Source of the DNA: Trametopsis cervina
Taxonomy: Eukaryota; Basidiomycota; Agaricomycetes; Polyporales; Irpicaceae
Direction of reading: 5' to 3'
DNA: 64,000 nucleotides
Assembly (NCBI GenBank): GCA_022385755.1
Contig: MU278371.1
Coordinates: 147,123 to 211,122, forward strand
In this document: positions 1 to 10,952 of the stretch, piece by piece
Numbering within the stretch: the first letter of the stretch is position 1
Layout: the number at the start of each line of letters is the position of its first letter
Made by a program: the position numbers and the translations under genes
Notes under the pieces: model-generated
What the model was told of the DNA's origin: nothing
The model's database searches: none
The model's input: only the letters and a program-made list of their open reading frames with translations

Positions 1-9
1 GCAGCAAAT

Positions 10-994
10 TCACTGGTCGAAGGCAGGAGTTACAGCTCTATCAGCTTCCTTCTTGATTTCCTCGGGAGGTGGAGGGGTACGTGCTCGGTCGTCCCTGCGA
101 CGGTCAGGTGCAGCACTGTTGCGCCTCTCAGGGCTTCGGCTCCGTCTGCCTTTCTCGTCTCGATCCTTGTCGCGATCGTCTCGGTCGCGGTCGCGGTCTC
201 TGTTGCGATCGCGGTCGCGGTCATTGCCTCGGTCTCGACCTCCTCCATCGCGGCGGGGGCTACGGGAGCGCTCTCGGTCACGTCGACGAGGAGGAGAACG
301 TCTATCGTATCTCCATACAGAGGAAGGAGGATTTTTTGCCCACTACAAGCGACAGGTTACTTGCGGACACGTCGGTTGAAGCCGATGTTACTTACCTGAA
401 TACTAATCCTGGCACCGTCGAAGAGTCTGCCATGCCTGAAATGACATGCACCGTCTCGATCAATTGAAATCCGCGACAAAGACACTGGACTTACATGTCG
501 TAATACGCATCTTCCGCATCGCGCGTGCTTCTAAACTCGATAAATGCGTAACTGCAGGACGGATTCGAAGGCACGTTGAGCGATCGGTATTTTGTATTGG
601 AAAGCACTTCGTGAACGGGAAAGCTTCTTCGGGCGACCTCGTAGCACGCAGAGCGTTCACGTTTGGGATGGAGGTACGGCGCGCATGTCCGAAGCGAGGG
701 ATATTGCTCACAGGTTGCCGTCGTGTGGAGGAACGATGCGTTCATCGCAAATGCGACTGCAAGGGATACAGGTATGTGCAAGTCAGGCTGACACTTACGG
801 ATTTGAAGTAGCGTTTGGGTTGCGGGGTGCTGGGACGTCGCAGCGGACTAGAGGACCATAGCTGTGTAAATATGAGAGGTCATTAGTGCCAGTGTATCGA
901 AAGGGAGACAGGCCACTTGCCGTTCAAACTCATATGCTAAGTCGCGAGCTCGCGTGGAAGGATGAAAGCCGCTAACGAACAGGATGCGAGGCAT
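10..994 (-). CDS. SR-family splicing factor, one RRM plus RS domain
   Basis: Hand splicing gives five exons (994-921, 861-799, 551-495, 435-396, 342-10) and 188 residues with no frame break. The N-terminus MPRILFVSGFHPSTRARDLA starts an RRM with an RNP2-like ILFVSG. Exon 3 supplies the RNP1-like YAFIEFRS and exon 4 ends the RRM with LFDGARISIQ. The last exon is a typical RS tail of RS, RD and SRSP repeats ending AVTPAFDQ. Such proteins bind exonic enhancers through the RRM and recruit spliceosome parts through the RS domain in the nucleus; this role is inferred from the family. Intron 1 (920-862) uses a GC donor (gcaagt) and intron 2 (798-552) is about 247 bp, long for this genome. The gene is complete at the window edge. 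Closest known type is S. pombe Srp2/SRSF-like, but which orthologue is not certain. Confidence 0.85.
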
Positions 995-1357
995 GAGTAA
1001 ACCGTGGTCGTCGTTTCAGACGACCTTGGGCGGGTCTTCGGGTCGTCTGTTTCTTGGTATTTGTACAAGGCAAACAAATCTACGAATGGCTCACCTTGTA
1101 ATGTAGGTAGACCTCGCCACCCGCCATCCTATACACCTTGTCCAAGAGACTACAAGACGCGTCGGTTTGCTATCAGAGAGACGCATACCGCTGATTTATC
1201 CGGGTATCATCGCACATTGGGACCCAATATGTGAGTGACACGTTTCCGCACGTTCCCCATCTTACCTGAGATGGCCTTAGTTTATCAGGAGAGGACGTCC
1301 GGTCAGTCACTATGTTTAAGACTTCGTACTTACAGGACTTATGTCCCGTGCAGATGA
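995..1357. promoter_or_regulatory. Divergent intergenic region between SR factor and PPR gene
   Basis: About 360 bp lie between the start codons of the SR factor (-) and the PPR-like gene (+), so this must hold both promoters. I see no clear TATA box, repeat or further reading frame of coding character. Confidence 0.5.
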
Positions 1358-3967
1358 ATGTTCGTGAGAGCCTATGTTCGTGTCGGCACGCGAACTGTCA
1401 CTCCTTGTTTTCGACGCTGCACGCATAGAAAGGTCACTCATGACCTACCTCCAACCTTCCGCACAGCATTGCTCTTCCAGAAGCTACTTCGACTCCCTGA
1501 AGCCACCGAGCTATACACACACCGTTACCTTGTTATATCCAAGTCCAAACCTACGTGTACCGTCAGGCCATACGCGTTGAACAACAGGTTTGTCAAGGGC
1601 GACACCCCCACTGGTGGCATTCTCAGGCTCCACGACTTGGACGACATCTTGAACAATACTAAGACATCTGGCACGGCATTCAAGGAGCGGGTCCCTGATG
1701 GACGTCTTCCGTCAACTCAGTCTTCTCTGCTCTACGCGCCACTCGTTTTACACATCCTCCTGAAAAATACGGACACTCTTGAAGAGGTTATCAAAACTCT
1801 TGTCATTCTCGAGAACAGTCTTCCAGTAACGTCAAAGCTTTTGCAACCAGTGATTATCATTGCTACCGTTGCTAAGCTCGCCGAACTTCGTTTGGTTGCC
1901 CCCCTTCGCGGTCTAATCGGAACGTTTCAAGAATGTCCAATGGCCACGGCGGTGCACTATCGCCTGCTCCTTCGTGCACTTTCACTGGCTCCCGCTAGTA
2001 CGGAAACTAGCAGCTTAGCCCTGCTTCTAATAGAGACCATGTCTAAAAAAGGATATCAACTCGGTCGAAAGCGTGTGTACAACGCTCTCCTTCGGCCGTC
2101 ATTCACCACGCTCGCCATAGCCTCACAGGTAGAACGTTACACGAACGTCCATCGGAGCAAGCTTTTAGCCTCACATGTAGCGTCACTCTTTCGACTCATG
2201 GTCACACGCCGGCGCCGACGCAAAGCACTCACATACATGAACCGCCTGAATGATATGGACGAGCCTGCGAAGGGTTCTCGTCTCTCGCGTCCCAAATTGG
2301 TCGGGAGGCTTATTCGTTACTTAGCTGCTTTCCGAGAGCAAGCAGCTGCACATCGTCATATCTTGCGGATGGCAAACATAGACGACACCTCAGAAAAGCC
2401 TACTCGAGAAAGGCACGCTGAAGCTCGAGAAAAGGATTCGAAAACTCGCGAAAAGCGTGCAACAACGGATAAGCATCCTGTGTATATTGCACCTACGCGG
2501 AGTGGACCTAGGCGTCGGGTAATCAGACGACCTGAAGACGGGAACCTCTTACCATCGGAATTGGCACGAGTGAATGTGCTGAGCACTGGCGCCGGCGAGT
2601 TGTCGGACGAGGAGGCACCTCGCCAGTGGCTTTCTGTACTACGTATAGCCTCCAGAGATCCTATTCTCACTGCCCGCAACCTTATGTCAATATTCAGCAA
2701 AGGCCGTCGCAAATTCTCTGTGACCTTGTCCGCCTACGAAGTCACCATTCGTGGGCTTGTCCGGAAACATGGGTTCGCACGCGCGGCTGCACTATGGCGC
2801 GAAGTCAGAAGGAAAGGCCTTCCTCTAGGCCGGGCTTCATTAGCCCTCGGCATCCGTGCGCTTGCGCATGCAGACCATATCGATCAGGCATATGCACTCC
2901 TGGAGGAAACCAACGCTGCTTGGGAAGCGTACAAAGCTTTGCCAGTTTCGGATGAACCGCCACTTATCGTACCTAAGCCTGTGGATATCACAGCCATCAA
3001 CCAATTCATGGTAGCGTTGCGCAGAAGAGGGAGACCCGATGCCGTGTTTGCGCTCTGGGACGCCATGAAACCGCTCTACAAGCTCTCTCCAGACGTTTAT
3101 ACTCTCAACGTAGTGCTTGGTACGGCTCGATGGGCAAGCAAATACGACCAGTCACTATCAGGCGCTTTCCGCAGTGTTCTCGGTGGGCTAGGAGTGAGAG
3201 GATCTCGGTCATTGCCCGCAGTTCGCGAGGACGCAACGCCACAAGAGCGCAGATTAGAAATATCCGCACACATAGCGACTATACTTGCCCCTGGTATGAA
3301 CATCACGGTCACTGGCCAATGGGGCTCAGAATCCGCCCCCAGTGTTGCTTTGCGCATTGCTGTACATGTGTTCTTGGGAAATTGGCCACACCTCCGGACC
3401 CTCAGGCCGCCTGTAAGGGCCACTCGCAGGGCTGGTAGCGATCCCGCTCTGTCGCCTTTCAGCGATTTGTACCGTACCTTGGCCAATCGGGCTCCTGATG
3501 ACCTACCTCCTACACCGCTTCTCCAGCTTCTCCCTGACCACACACCGCCCTACCCTTTCCCGTACATCTATCCCACTGATCTTACATTTCGGGTCTTCAT
3601 CGACCTCCTTGCCACGGAGTCATTACATACTGAGATACCTCTGGCCCTCACATGGATGCGGTCGCTAGGTGTAAAGCCTGCGAAAGTGACACTAGCGACT
3701 GCCCTCGTGCATTGGATGGAGGTCGGTCTGGACGCACCTCTTATTGAGAGGATCAAGGGTGGGCAGAATCGGAGTCCGTACTCTATGTTGATGGCTTGGA
3801 TGTACGGATGGGTTGGGGAGGAAGGCATGCCTACCAGTAAGGAGATGTCGAGCGAAATGGCCAGGCTTGCCTTCTTCCGGAACGCCCGATACGATAACAG
3901 CAGAGGACTGGTGGTGACAAACTTCAAAGGTCGTACGTTAAGACGCACGACGCACATCCGTCAGTAG
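1358..3967 (+). CDS. Pentatricopeptide-repeat-like mitochondrial protein, intronless
   Basis: One uninterrupted frame encodes 869 residues, unusual in this intron-rich region. The N-terminus (MFVRAYVRVGTRTVTPCFRR) is rich in Arg and free of acidic residues, like a mitochondrial presequence. PPR-like helix pairs occur around residues 450-510 (SAYEVTIRGLVRKHG, then AAALWREVRRKGL), 540-590 (INQFMVALRRRGRPDAVFAL, then DVYTLNVVLGTA) and 740-790 (LALTWMRSLGVKPAKVTLA). Residues 340-400 are charged and low complexity. PPR proteins bind organellar RNA and act in processing, stability or translation, so the likely place is the mitochondrial matrix; the exact target cannot be read from sequence. The gene converges on the Zn2Cys6 gene with 60 bp between stop codons. 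Confidence 0.8.
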   Translation: MFVRAYVRVGTRTVTPCFRRCTHRKVTHDLPPTFRTALLFQKLLRLPEATELYTHRYLVISKSKPTCTVRPYALNNRFVKGDTPTGGILRLHDLDDILNNTKTSGTAFKERVPDGRLPSTQSSLLYAPLVLHILLKNTDTLEEVIKTLVILENSLPVTSKLLQPVIIIATVAKLAELRLVAPLRGLIGTFQECPMATAVHYRLLLRALSLAPASTETSSLALLLIETMSKKGYQLGRKRVYNALLRPSFTTLAIASQVERYTNVHRSKLLASHVASLFRLMVTRRRRRKALTYMNRLNDMDEPAKGSRLSRPKLVGRLIRYLAAFREQAAAHRHILRMANIDDTSEKPTRERHAEAREKDSKTREKRATTDKHPVYIAPTRSGPRRRVIRRPEDGNLLPSELARVNVLSTGAGELSDEEAPRQWLSVLRIASRDPILTARNLMSIFSKGRRKFSVTLSAYEVTIRGLVRKHGFARAAALWREVRRKGLPLGRASLALGIRALAHADHIDQAYALLEETNAAWEAYKALPVSDEPPLIVPKPVDITAINQFMVALRRRGRPDAVFALWDAMKPLYKLSPDVYTLNVVLGTARWASKYDQSLSGAFRSVLGGLGVRGSRSLPAVREDATPQERRLEISAHIATILAPGMNITVTGQWGSESAPSVALRIAVHVFLGNWPHLRTLRPPVRATRRAGSDPALSPFSDLYRTLANRAPDDLPPTPLLQLLPDHTPPYPFPYIYPTDLTFRVFIDLLATESLHTEIPLALTWMRSLGVKPAKVTLATALVHWMEVGLDAPLIERIKGGQNRSPYSMLMAWMYGWVGEEGMPTSKEMSSEMARLAFFRNARYDNSRGLVVTNFKGRTLRRTTHIRQ

Positions 3968-4027
3968 TTGTATTCACTAGTATACATATTTGGCGTCGCG
4001 GGTACACCATGCAGTATGATAACACAT

Positions 4028-6993
4028 CTAGCTTGTTTGGTTACTAAACCAGCTATCCATGCCAGCAAGTCGTATCCAGTCAAGGTCCAGCTCTGATGAA
4101 CCCTGAGAGCCATCTGAATCGACTCCTTGTAACACTTGAAAGGGTGTGATCATCGATTGCATGAGCGGCCGTGATGCAGACGCATTGATATTCCACGAGG
4201 GAGGTGACACACGATTCGTGTATGGCGTATCAGGGTACATGGGAGTGGGCAATGTTGGTAAGTGCGAAAAAGGTAGCTGTGATCCGTGGCCGGTTGCTAC
4301 AGGACCACTATTCAGGATAAGCCCCGGGTGGAGGTCGGAGCTGAGATAGGGAATGAACGGTGTCTGTACTGTTTGAGAAAGTGTCTGTCTCTGTCCACCA
4401 GGTTCATCAAAACTGGGTGTGGGCTCTCTATCGACCGCGAATGGGCTGGTTGTGTTACTCTCTGGTGAGTAAGCCGACGTGTCAGCACGCTTGTTGGCAT
4501 TGTAGGTGGTCTGATTCATGTGCTGCTTTTTTATCATGTCATGTAGCAGTACAAACTCGCCCTTCTCGTCGTCGCTGGTGTCCCATCCCGCCGCTTTCTT
4601 AAGCGCCTTCAATACAACGATTCCGCGTCTGGCTATTTCGCCTTCGCCTTGCGCTCGGGCATCAGCTATGCGAGCCAGAACGGATATAGCCCTATCCATC
4701 AATCCCAAGCATTCGTTTTTCTTCGGGTGAGGCGGAATCTGAGACAAAGCCCCAGCGCACGCAACAGCACCATCGAAGACAAAATATGTAAAAGCGCCAG
4801 CATCAACCATCTCGAGCGTCCTTGAATGGGTCTCCAGCTCATCCCGGAAATCGCATAACACGCCTGTCATCGTTATGGCCATTTCTATGCAGCGGTCGCG
4901 TGAGGGGTTAAGCTGGTGTCTCGATCCCAGTGTTGATCCGGGAGGGGGAAGAATCGGAGGGGAGTGCATGACATAGGGTCGGTGAAGATTCATTAGTCCA
5001 CCGTAAAACCAGGCCGCAAGCATGTGCCGCTGGTACATGAACGTTCGGTTCCAGATCGTGGACTGGGTAAAGGAATCATCTTGTGGCATTTGAGGACTGA
5101 GGGAATGACTGCGTTGCCAATGGAGAAGGTCAGGTAGCCGCAATTCCCAGTCATGGAATCGGCCGTCCAACTCCATGACTTTGGCATATGGAGGAGTATA
5201 AGGACCAAAGCACTGGAAGATAATCAACTAACACCGGTAACGGGCTGGTTTTACATGTACCCACAGTGTATGCAACGTCGCTGATGATCTCAGACAAGTT
5301 CAGCAAGGCATGAAGGTAAAGGGCATTATAGTTTCTAGCGCCATCCGCGTACTGCCCGTCGATCTCGGTTATCACATCGTGCGTACCCTTGGGGATCATA
5401 GGAGGTCTTCCTAATACAAAAGACCACAATCTAGCCGCATAATCTATAGTCAATCAATCAAGAACAAGGGCCCTACTGAGCACATACCGATCGGAAATCA
5501 CGAGCCACCACCACCCAAGCACACGAAGCTCCCGTTCTTCTTTATGCATGCTTTGCCACTTACCCCATCCCGGATCTCGGTGCATACCAAGCGCTTGTGC
5601 GTTTCTCAAACCGCTGGCCAATGCGAGGTGAACAAGGATGGAACCTTGAGTAAGGAGTAGAAGATACCTTCCAACTAACTTCCAGGCTTCACTAACACGC
5701 CCACTTTCTGCGAGATACATGGCAAGGAAGGCAGTTGCCATGCAGCTTAAGACACCTCCGTTGACTGCATCCTCCGAGGTAGAATATGCTGGAGATGATA
5801 ATAGGGTATCGTCCATAAATCGTCGGGCCTCTAAGGCGAGCTGAAAGTATATGGCACGTTCCTGAGTGGAATTGTTCGCCGTAGGAGATAGTGCTAAGAG
5901 CGAGAATAGAAGTGACATCCAGTGGGGATTAACATCTTCTTTACATGCCGGGCAGCCGTCCATAATTATGCATGCCTCATCGCAGCGCAACTCAAGATGC
6001 TGCCACATCTTCTGACATGATGATTTGAACCAGTGTTCTGAAAGCCCATATTGCCAATTTCTCACGGCGAAGAAGGCGTCACAGAGCTCGTCGAATTTAT
6101 CTCGTGGGGGAAGGTGTGCAACCAGGCGTCTTCCGGGTGTCGTGCGACTTTCAGAGGGAACAGTGTTGACACCACTTAGGTATTCCGATGAAGCATTGGT
6201 GGGTTCTTCCCATATACGACGGTGATCTGCACTCCCGTCGCGTATGGCCACGGGGCTTGTGAGCGATGTGGTTGAGTATGGGAAACGCCACAAATCTGGG
6301 TCTCCTAACTGAACAACATTTCAGTACTCAGAAACGATATGTATCTGCATGAACGACCTTGTGGATAGCGCAGAGTACTGTTCCATTGCCGACGAACTCA
6401 GCTCTGGGTGCCAGAGAGAGCTGAGCCAGTGCAACAGCAGCCACCTGAACGTTGTAGTCGATCAGAGCTCGTGGCTCTTGTTCTCCTCTGTCTTGGAGAT
6501 TGTTTGTCCTGGTAGGATCCACGAAATTGGACCCTGGCAGCTGTTGTTCAGCAGGCGTATGTACAGCTTCGGCTAGAGGCGATGATGATAAGCGTGGCAT
6601 TCCACGCTCACTTGGGGTCGACTGCCTTACAAGAGCTGCCTCCAGCGTTGCAATCCGCGCCATGAGGGTCTCTATAGTCGCATCTCTGGCCATAGTAGGC
6701 GGTCTCTGTGGTGTCGGGCGAACTACAATCGGCTCCCAATGGCACAGATGGGGGATACCACGAGCGGTACAAAGTCCACACGGCGACCGTCTATCACATT
6801 TCTAGTTGCGTGTCAGTGTCGCACACCACATCCAGATGAGAAGATGTATGCTGACCTGCCGACGCTTCGTGCATTCCACGCAGCTCAGCCGGTGCCGCCT
6901 ACGAGTTTGTTTGACTTTCCCACCGGTACTATTCGACACATCAGGAATTCTCGATTCGCCCGGTGTGTTCACTGGTGAACCACGCCTCAACAT
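4028..6993 (-). CDS. Zn2Cys6 fungal-type transcription factor
   Basis: The first exon carries RHRLSCVECTKRRQ and, after an intron near 6868-6802, the frame continues KCDRRSPCGLCTARGIPHLC. Together they form a full binuclear zinc cluster C-x2-C-x6-C-x5-C-x2-C-x8-C at about residues 35-65. A short leucine-rich stretch (IETLMARIATLEAALVRQ) follows and looks like the usual dimerisation coil. The middle, 6293-5150, has the fungal-specific transcription factor domain character (RDPGWGKW, RELRVLGWWWLVISDRYV, then AARLWSFVLGRPPMI). The C-terminus is Ser/Thr/Pro-rich and ends LAGMDSWFSNQTS. At least four introns are needed. Such factors bind CGG-type half sites as dimers; the target pathway is unknown. 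No clustered metabolic genes lie beside it, so context does not help. Confidence 0.85.
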
Positions 6994-7264
6994 AATCAGC
7001 GGAGAGGCTTCGAAGTGGCTGCTCTGGATACGTTAAATCCGTGTGATGCTCGTTTGTAAGCAACACGCACAGACGCGTATAGTTACAAACTTAAAGCCCT
7101 GGAAAGCTTGCATCGTACAAAGCGCCCTCAAATCAAGCCTGCATTGGCGGTATGGCTAGCCTTGTCGAAGTTCTCTTGCAAAATATCCGAAGTCGGTGGT
7201 ATCTGGGAGGAAATGTGAAATCATATGGTCGTATCTGAAGTAGCTACCGTAGTCGCGCAGGATC

Positions 7265-7582
7265 ATGTCGTATTTGCTCCTAGCGGTCGCTGTTTGGCTG
7301 CACGCTTCTGTTCGGGCCGACAATTCCAGAATATCGCTGCCGGTAAGTAAATCGTCACGAATCTCGAGCAGTATACAGAATGGCTCGATGTATGCTACAG
7401 TTGTAATGGGCTTTCTAACGCTGCACTCGGGTTCTCGAGAAGGACTGCGTCAACAGTACTCGAAATCTATATCCCCCCTAAAAGGCTGGCCCAACAAATC
7501 ACAGGCTGCCGGCCCCTTGTCTCCAACAAATCACAGGCTGCCAGCTCCCTGCGCTGACGTGCCTCAATTCAACGAGATATAG
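7265..7582 (+). CDS. Possible small secreted protein (weak)
   Basis: An open frame of 105 residues begins with a hydrophobic segment resembling a signal peptide (MSYLLLAVAVWLHASVRA). The rest shows no domain. A splice-donor-like gtaagt occurs at 7343, so the true structure may be spliced. It includes a 20-bp direct duplication (7491-7510 and 7523-7542). I recognise no family; it may be chance in a gene-poor stretch. Confidence 0.2.
   Translation: MSYLLLAVAVWLHASVRADNSRISLPVSKSSRISSSIQNGSMYATVVMGFLTLHSGSREGLRQQYSKSISPLKGWPNKSQAAGPLSPTNHRLPAPCADVPQFNEI
7491..7542. repeat. Short direct duplication, 20-bp copies 32 bp apart
   Basis: CCAACAAATCACAGGCTGCC appears at 7491-7510 and identically at 7523-7542, with a short unrelated spacer. 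It is a simple local duplication and I attach no function to it. Confidence 0.8.
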
Positions 7583-7631
7583 TCGCTCAAATGCTATATT
7601 ACGAAGTGCCCATTGAGGTTCACTGCCCTGA

Positions 7632-8169
7632 ATGTTTGCCATCTCCTATAGAAGTGTCAGGGGAGTCGTATTGGAACAGCCAACGCTAGAGAGTACACAC
7701 TTCGTAGAATCTGTGTATATGAGCGGCCACAGCGTGCGCAAGTTCTCCCATAGTGAATGCAGGGGAGCCAGTATTATGGTGACGCACAGTTATACTCCCA
7801 TGCGTCCATGGTTCATAGCCGGGCCACTTCATGGGGGAAAAGAGGTAAGTATTGGAGGATTTTCGCGCTCTAAGAGTAGCCTAAACTCACAATAATCCGT
7901 AGTGTCGTGCGGGTACTTTCGGACACCTGCGGCTTAGAGTTTGGGAAATCGAGGGTTTGCAAGTGCCCTGTCAGAGCATCCTGCAACCGGACACCAGGCG
8001 AGCCTCGCGTATAGAAGGCTATGGACTGCCTGACGACATAATGTGTTTGTGCGATATGAACCTGTTGTGGGACGATAATTCCAGGGAATTGGGCGTAAAC
8101 CCCCTGATCATAATCGTTAAAAGAATGATAATGTGGTCCGTGGGGGGCAGCCTATATATTGCTCATTAA
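7632..8169 (+). CDS. Possible two-exon gene of unknown function (weak)
   Basis: A frame from 7632 to 7844 can be joined in phase to 7903-8169 across a good-looking intron (gtaagt at 7845, ag at 7901-7902). The result is about 160 residues. No domain, signal peptide or known motif is visible, and composition is not clearly coding. Listed because the splice sites are strong and the frames agree; it could equally be chance. Confidence 0.2.
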
Positions 8170-9142
8170 TGTGCCCTTAGGTCTTCTTTGTTCGTTACGT
8201 ACCATGGTCTAATCGTGTGCTGAAGTGCTATGCAGTTGCTTGGTAGAGAAGTGCGTTGAGTTCTGTGCCAACGGTGGTGCTCATATATGCATCCCTCGAA
8301 CAGTTTCCGACAGCACAAATTTGGTACATAATATGGCCACACCATTAATGTTGTATCTGGCCGTAGAACATTGGTTTCCCCGTTGACTACGGTGCGGACC
8401 CACAGCCCGCCTTTCCAGGCGCGAGTGGTACCCCTGCCATATGATCTCCGGTGCACTACCAATGTGAAGGACATCACCCAATGAGAGGTGGTGCCAGAGC
8501 TTGTCAGGATTGAGGGCCACGGAGAGCAAATAACCACTCGCCTCGAGTGCTCGCGCAAGATTAACGCATTTATGAATCCTTGTCTGTGTGATACAAGGGG
8601 TTCGTATGTCGCCGCGCGCAGCATAAAGCCGAGAGGTGGATATCAGACTGATGACATGACGCATTTGGCGATTTACCGTGCAGTACCGAACCCGCAGACG
8701 TCGAACCCTGTTGCCGGTAATGATTAGATTCGATATTGGCAGTAGAAGTGAAGTACACTCCTCACGCAGGATACAGATTGCAGGACGTCTGTATAGCAAC
8801 AATTTCCGTCCTCGTGTGTAATGATCCGGGCCTTACGGTCAGTTTGGGCTCCGATCACTCTCTTGTACGATAGGGCAACTGACCACAACGACTTGTTTGC
8901 TGAGGGTCGCGGACGCGGGATGACGCACCTTCTGTCTTAACGCTCAGTCTTGTAGAAGTCAGCTGTAGTAACCCCACTCACCCTGAGCACACATTGTGCG
9001 GAGTTACCGGCGGACTACTATGGAATCCGACTGATCCGTATATTCGGAAAGTGGTATTGGTACAAATAGCATCAGCACAGACAATGTCCTCCGAGGACCG
9101 GATACGACCAGGCTACTATACAAGTTCTCCACAAGTTGTACC
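8170..9142. other. Gene-poor intergenic stretch
   Basis: Reverse-strand open frames of 152 and 173 residues overlap here (8166-8802), but neither carries a recognisable motif and they overlap each other in different frames. I see no RNA gene or repeat. The stretch precedes the 3' end of the PDAP1-like gene. Confidence 0.4.
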
Positions 9143-10110
9143 TTACAGGCGCTTGCCTTTGGAGGCGGCTTCTTTCCTCTTTGTTTCAATCTCCGCGGCT
9201 TTAGCTACGGCCAAAAGAATCAGACTCGCATGCGATCAGACACATAGCAAAACGTTGCACCTTCAGTCTCTGCCTTACGCTTCGCAGCAGCAGCCTCACG
9301 GTCGGCACGTATCTTGCTCAGACGAGCCAGATCCGCCTTGGCTTGATCTGTCTTTCCCTCAGCATGAAGCTGAACCGCCGTGTCAACGTCTTCGGAATCA
9401 CAGGGACAAATAAATACGTACCTTCCAATATTTCTCTTTGGCCTGTTTGGCCTTTGCTTCAGCTCTGCGTAATATAGTCAGTGCATAAAGGGAGCTAAAG
9501 AGGCTAGGCATACATGTCGCGGCGTGACGGCTGCTGCGGTGCATTGAGGCTGGCGAGCGACAGACTCTTTCCGGCAGCGAGGTTCGGGTTGGCAAAAAGG
9601 GGATCCCGATCTTCGTCTTCGTCAGAGTCTTCAGCATTCTGACCAGATTGACCCTTCTTGTCTTTCTTCAACTGCTTGCGTTGTGCACGAGTTAGCTCAG
9701 GGTGCGTTTGGCTGGTTCCAGGTCCTGCTTCCACTTCATCTTCGGACTCCTCTTCTTCGGATTCCTCTTCCTCTTCAGATTCCTCCTCAGATTCTTCGTC
9801 CTCTGCTTTCTTTTTGCCTCGAGCTTCCCTGATGACGTAGAAATGTAATCAGTGGACATATGTCCCACTGCGGCGATCACCATTTACGCCGAAACGGACC
9901 ATTTGTCAACAGACACAGCAGTGCCTTCTTCGTTTAGTACAAGGTGCTTGCTAGAACATTACATTTAACTCGCCACTTACGATTAAGTAGATGTGTGTAC
10001 ATACCTGAAGCTGTACAGAAGTTTTAGAACTCGTTGATCAATCCGACAAGCGGATGTTTAGCGCACCTGCGTCCACCACCACGTTTCTGTTTGAAGCCAC
10101 CCCTTGCCAT
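9143..10110 (-). CDS. PDAP1: Casein kinase substrate phosphoprotein PP28/PDAP1-like
   Basis: Seven exons splice in phase to 213 residues: 10110-10067, 10010-10005, 9950-9888, 9828-9514, 9464-9422, 9369-9261, 9204-9143. Exon 2 is only six bases (CTTCAG) and restores RSFSKHLVL across exons 1-3. The N-terminus is MARGGFKQKRGGGR. A long acidic Glu/Ser/Asp tract follows, then the family signature DPLFANPNLA, SLASLNAPQQPSRRD, AEAKAKQAKEKYWKLHAEGK and a Lys/Ala/Arg helix ending AASKGKRL. Animal homologues are phosphorylated by casein kinase II and bind RNA or growth-factor partners; the fungal role is not established. The gene diverges from NDUFA6 with 182 bp between start codons. Confidence 0.9.
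10005..10010 (-). other. Six-base microexon of the PDAP1-like gene
   Basis: The six bases CTTCAG lie between a 56-bp intron (10066-10011, gtgcgc to gtacag) and a 54-bp intron (10004-9951, gtatgt to ctag). Including them gives R-S-F-S-K-H-L-V-L-N and keeps the frame. Skipping them also keeps the frame and would remove two residues. Confidence 0.75.
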
Positions 10111-10292
10111 TATGGTTGCGCGAGAACGATTTCAATGGAGAGTGTCGACAAAGAGGCGATGTAGAAGATGACTCGGTACTGCAGGAAGAGGTCAGCGAAC
10201 ATGCGATCTAGCGAGACGCAGGCGGAGCTTCAATATTTGAAGGCGCGTACGGGTCGGACCGCCACCACACAACGCCTCTGCACCGTGCAGCA
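10111..10292. promoter_or_regulatory. Compact bidirectional promoter, PDAP1-like / NDUFA6
   Basis: Only 182 bp separate the two divergent start codons, so both genes share this control region. No TATA box is obvious. Confidence 0.6.
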
Positions 10293-10813
10293 ATGACCAC
10301 CATCCCATCTCGCCTTTCGCGGGCAACCAAGACACTTCGTACGCCTGACGACGCGCGTAAAGCTGTGATACAGCTGTATCGCGAATGGTACAGAGGGGTG
10401 CGTGTGCCATCTGTCGTGTAGGCCACTTGTGCACCACGCTCATGTTATGGTCCAGGCCCCAGAAATCGTCTCCTTGTACAGTCTTAGCGTTTCGCCCCAG
10501 TATGTGCGACAAGCGATTCGGACGAGATTCGAGGAGAACCGATATGTCACAGACATTCGGGTCATAGACCAACTTTACCTCAAGAGCAGGCAGGAGTATC
10601 AAGAGACTATGAATTTCTGGAAGCAAAAGGAGCATGTAATGGGGAAGCTCCTACTTCCCAGAAGCAGACCACAGCGTACATTCCTGCAGAAGTTTTACGA
10701 AGGTACGCCTACTCGGCTACTGCTACTGATTATGCCAATCTGACCGTTTTTCAGGCAGAGACGAGGATCAGGTGCTGCCTGCTGCAACTGGGCTTACTCA
10801 TTCTGTACCTTAA
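10293..10813 (+). CDS. NDUFA6: Mitochondrial complex I subunit, LYR family (NDUFA6/B14)
   Basis: Three exons (10293-10397, 10456-10702, 10755-10813) give 136 residues. The first exon ends KAVIQLYREWYRG, which contains the LYR tripeptide, and the second has the conserved F-type region RQAIRTRFEENRYVTD. The sequence from LYREWYRGAPEIV through WKQKEHVMGKLL matches the length and order of NDUFA6/NUO14.8. This accessory subunit of NADH:ubiquinone oxidoreductase binds acyl-ACP at the matrix arm and helps assembly. Introns are 58 and 52 bp. It converges on the next gene with 139 bp between stops. Other LYR proteins are possible, but the length and sequence favour NDUFA6. Confidence 0.9.
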
Positions 10814-10952
10814 TCCTGAGTATTGGCTGCTATTGCAATTGGATGCCGGTGTACTCGAACAACAAAAGTGAATACCAACAATGCTCCTATAAGCTGTGGG
10901 TGCTAGGGGGCTTGTATTGCTATGCACCGTTCTTCGTAAACACAAAACGGGT

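Noticed and set aside
53..467. Forward-strand Arg/Ser and Gly-rich frames
   Set aside because: They are antisense shadows of the RS-domain exon of the SR factor.
8166..8802. Overlapping reverse frames of 152 and 173 residues
   Set aside because: They overlap in different frames, have no motif and no supporting splice structure.
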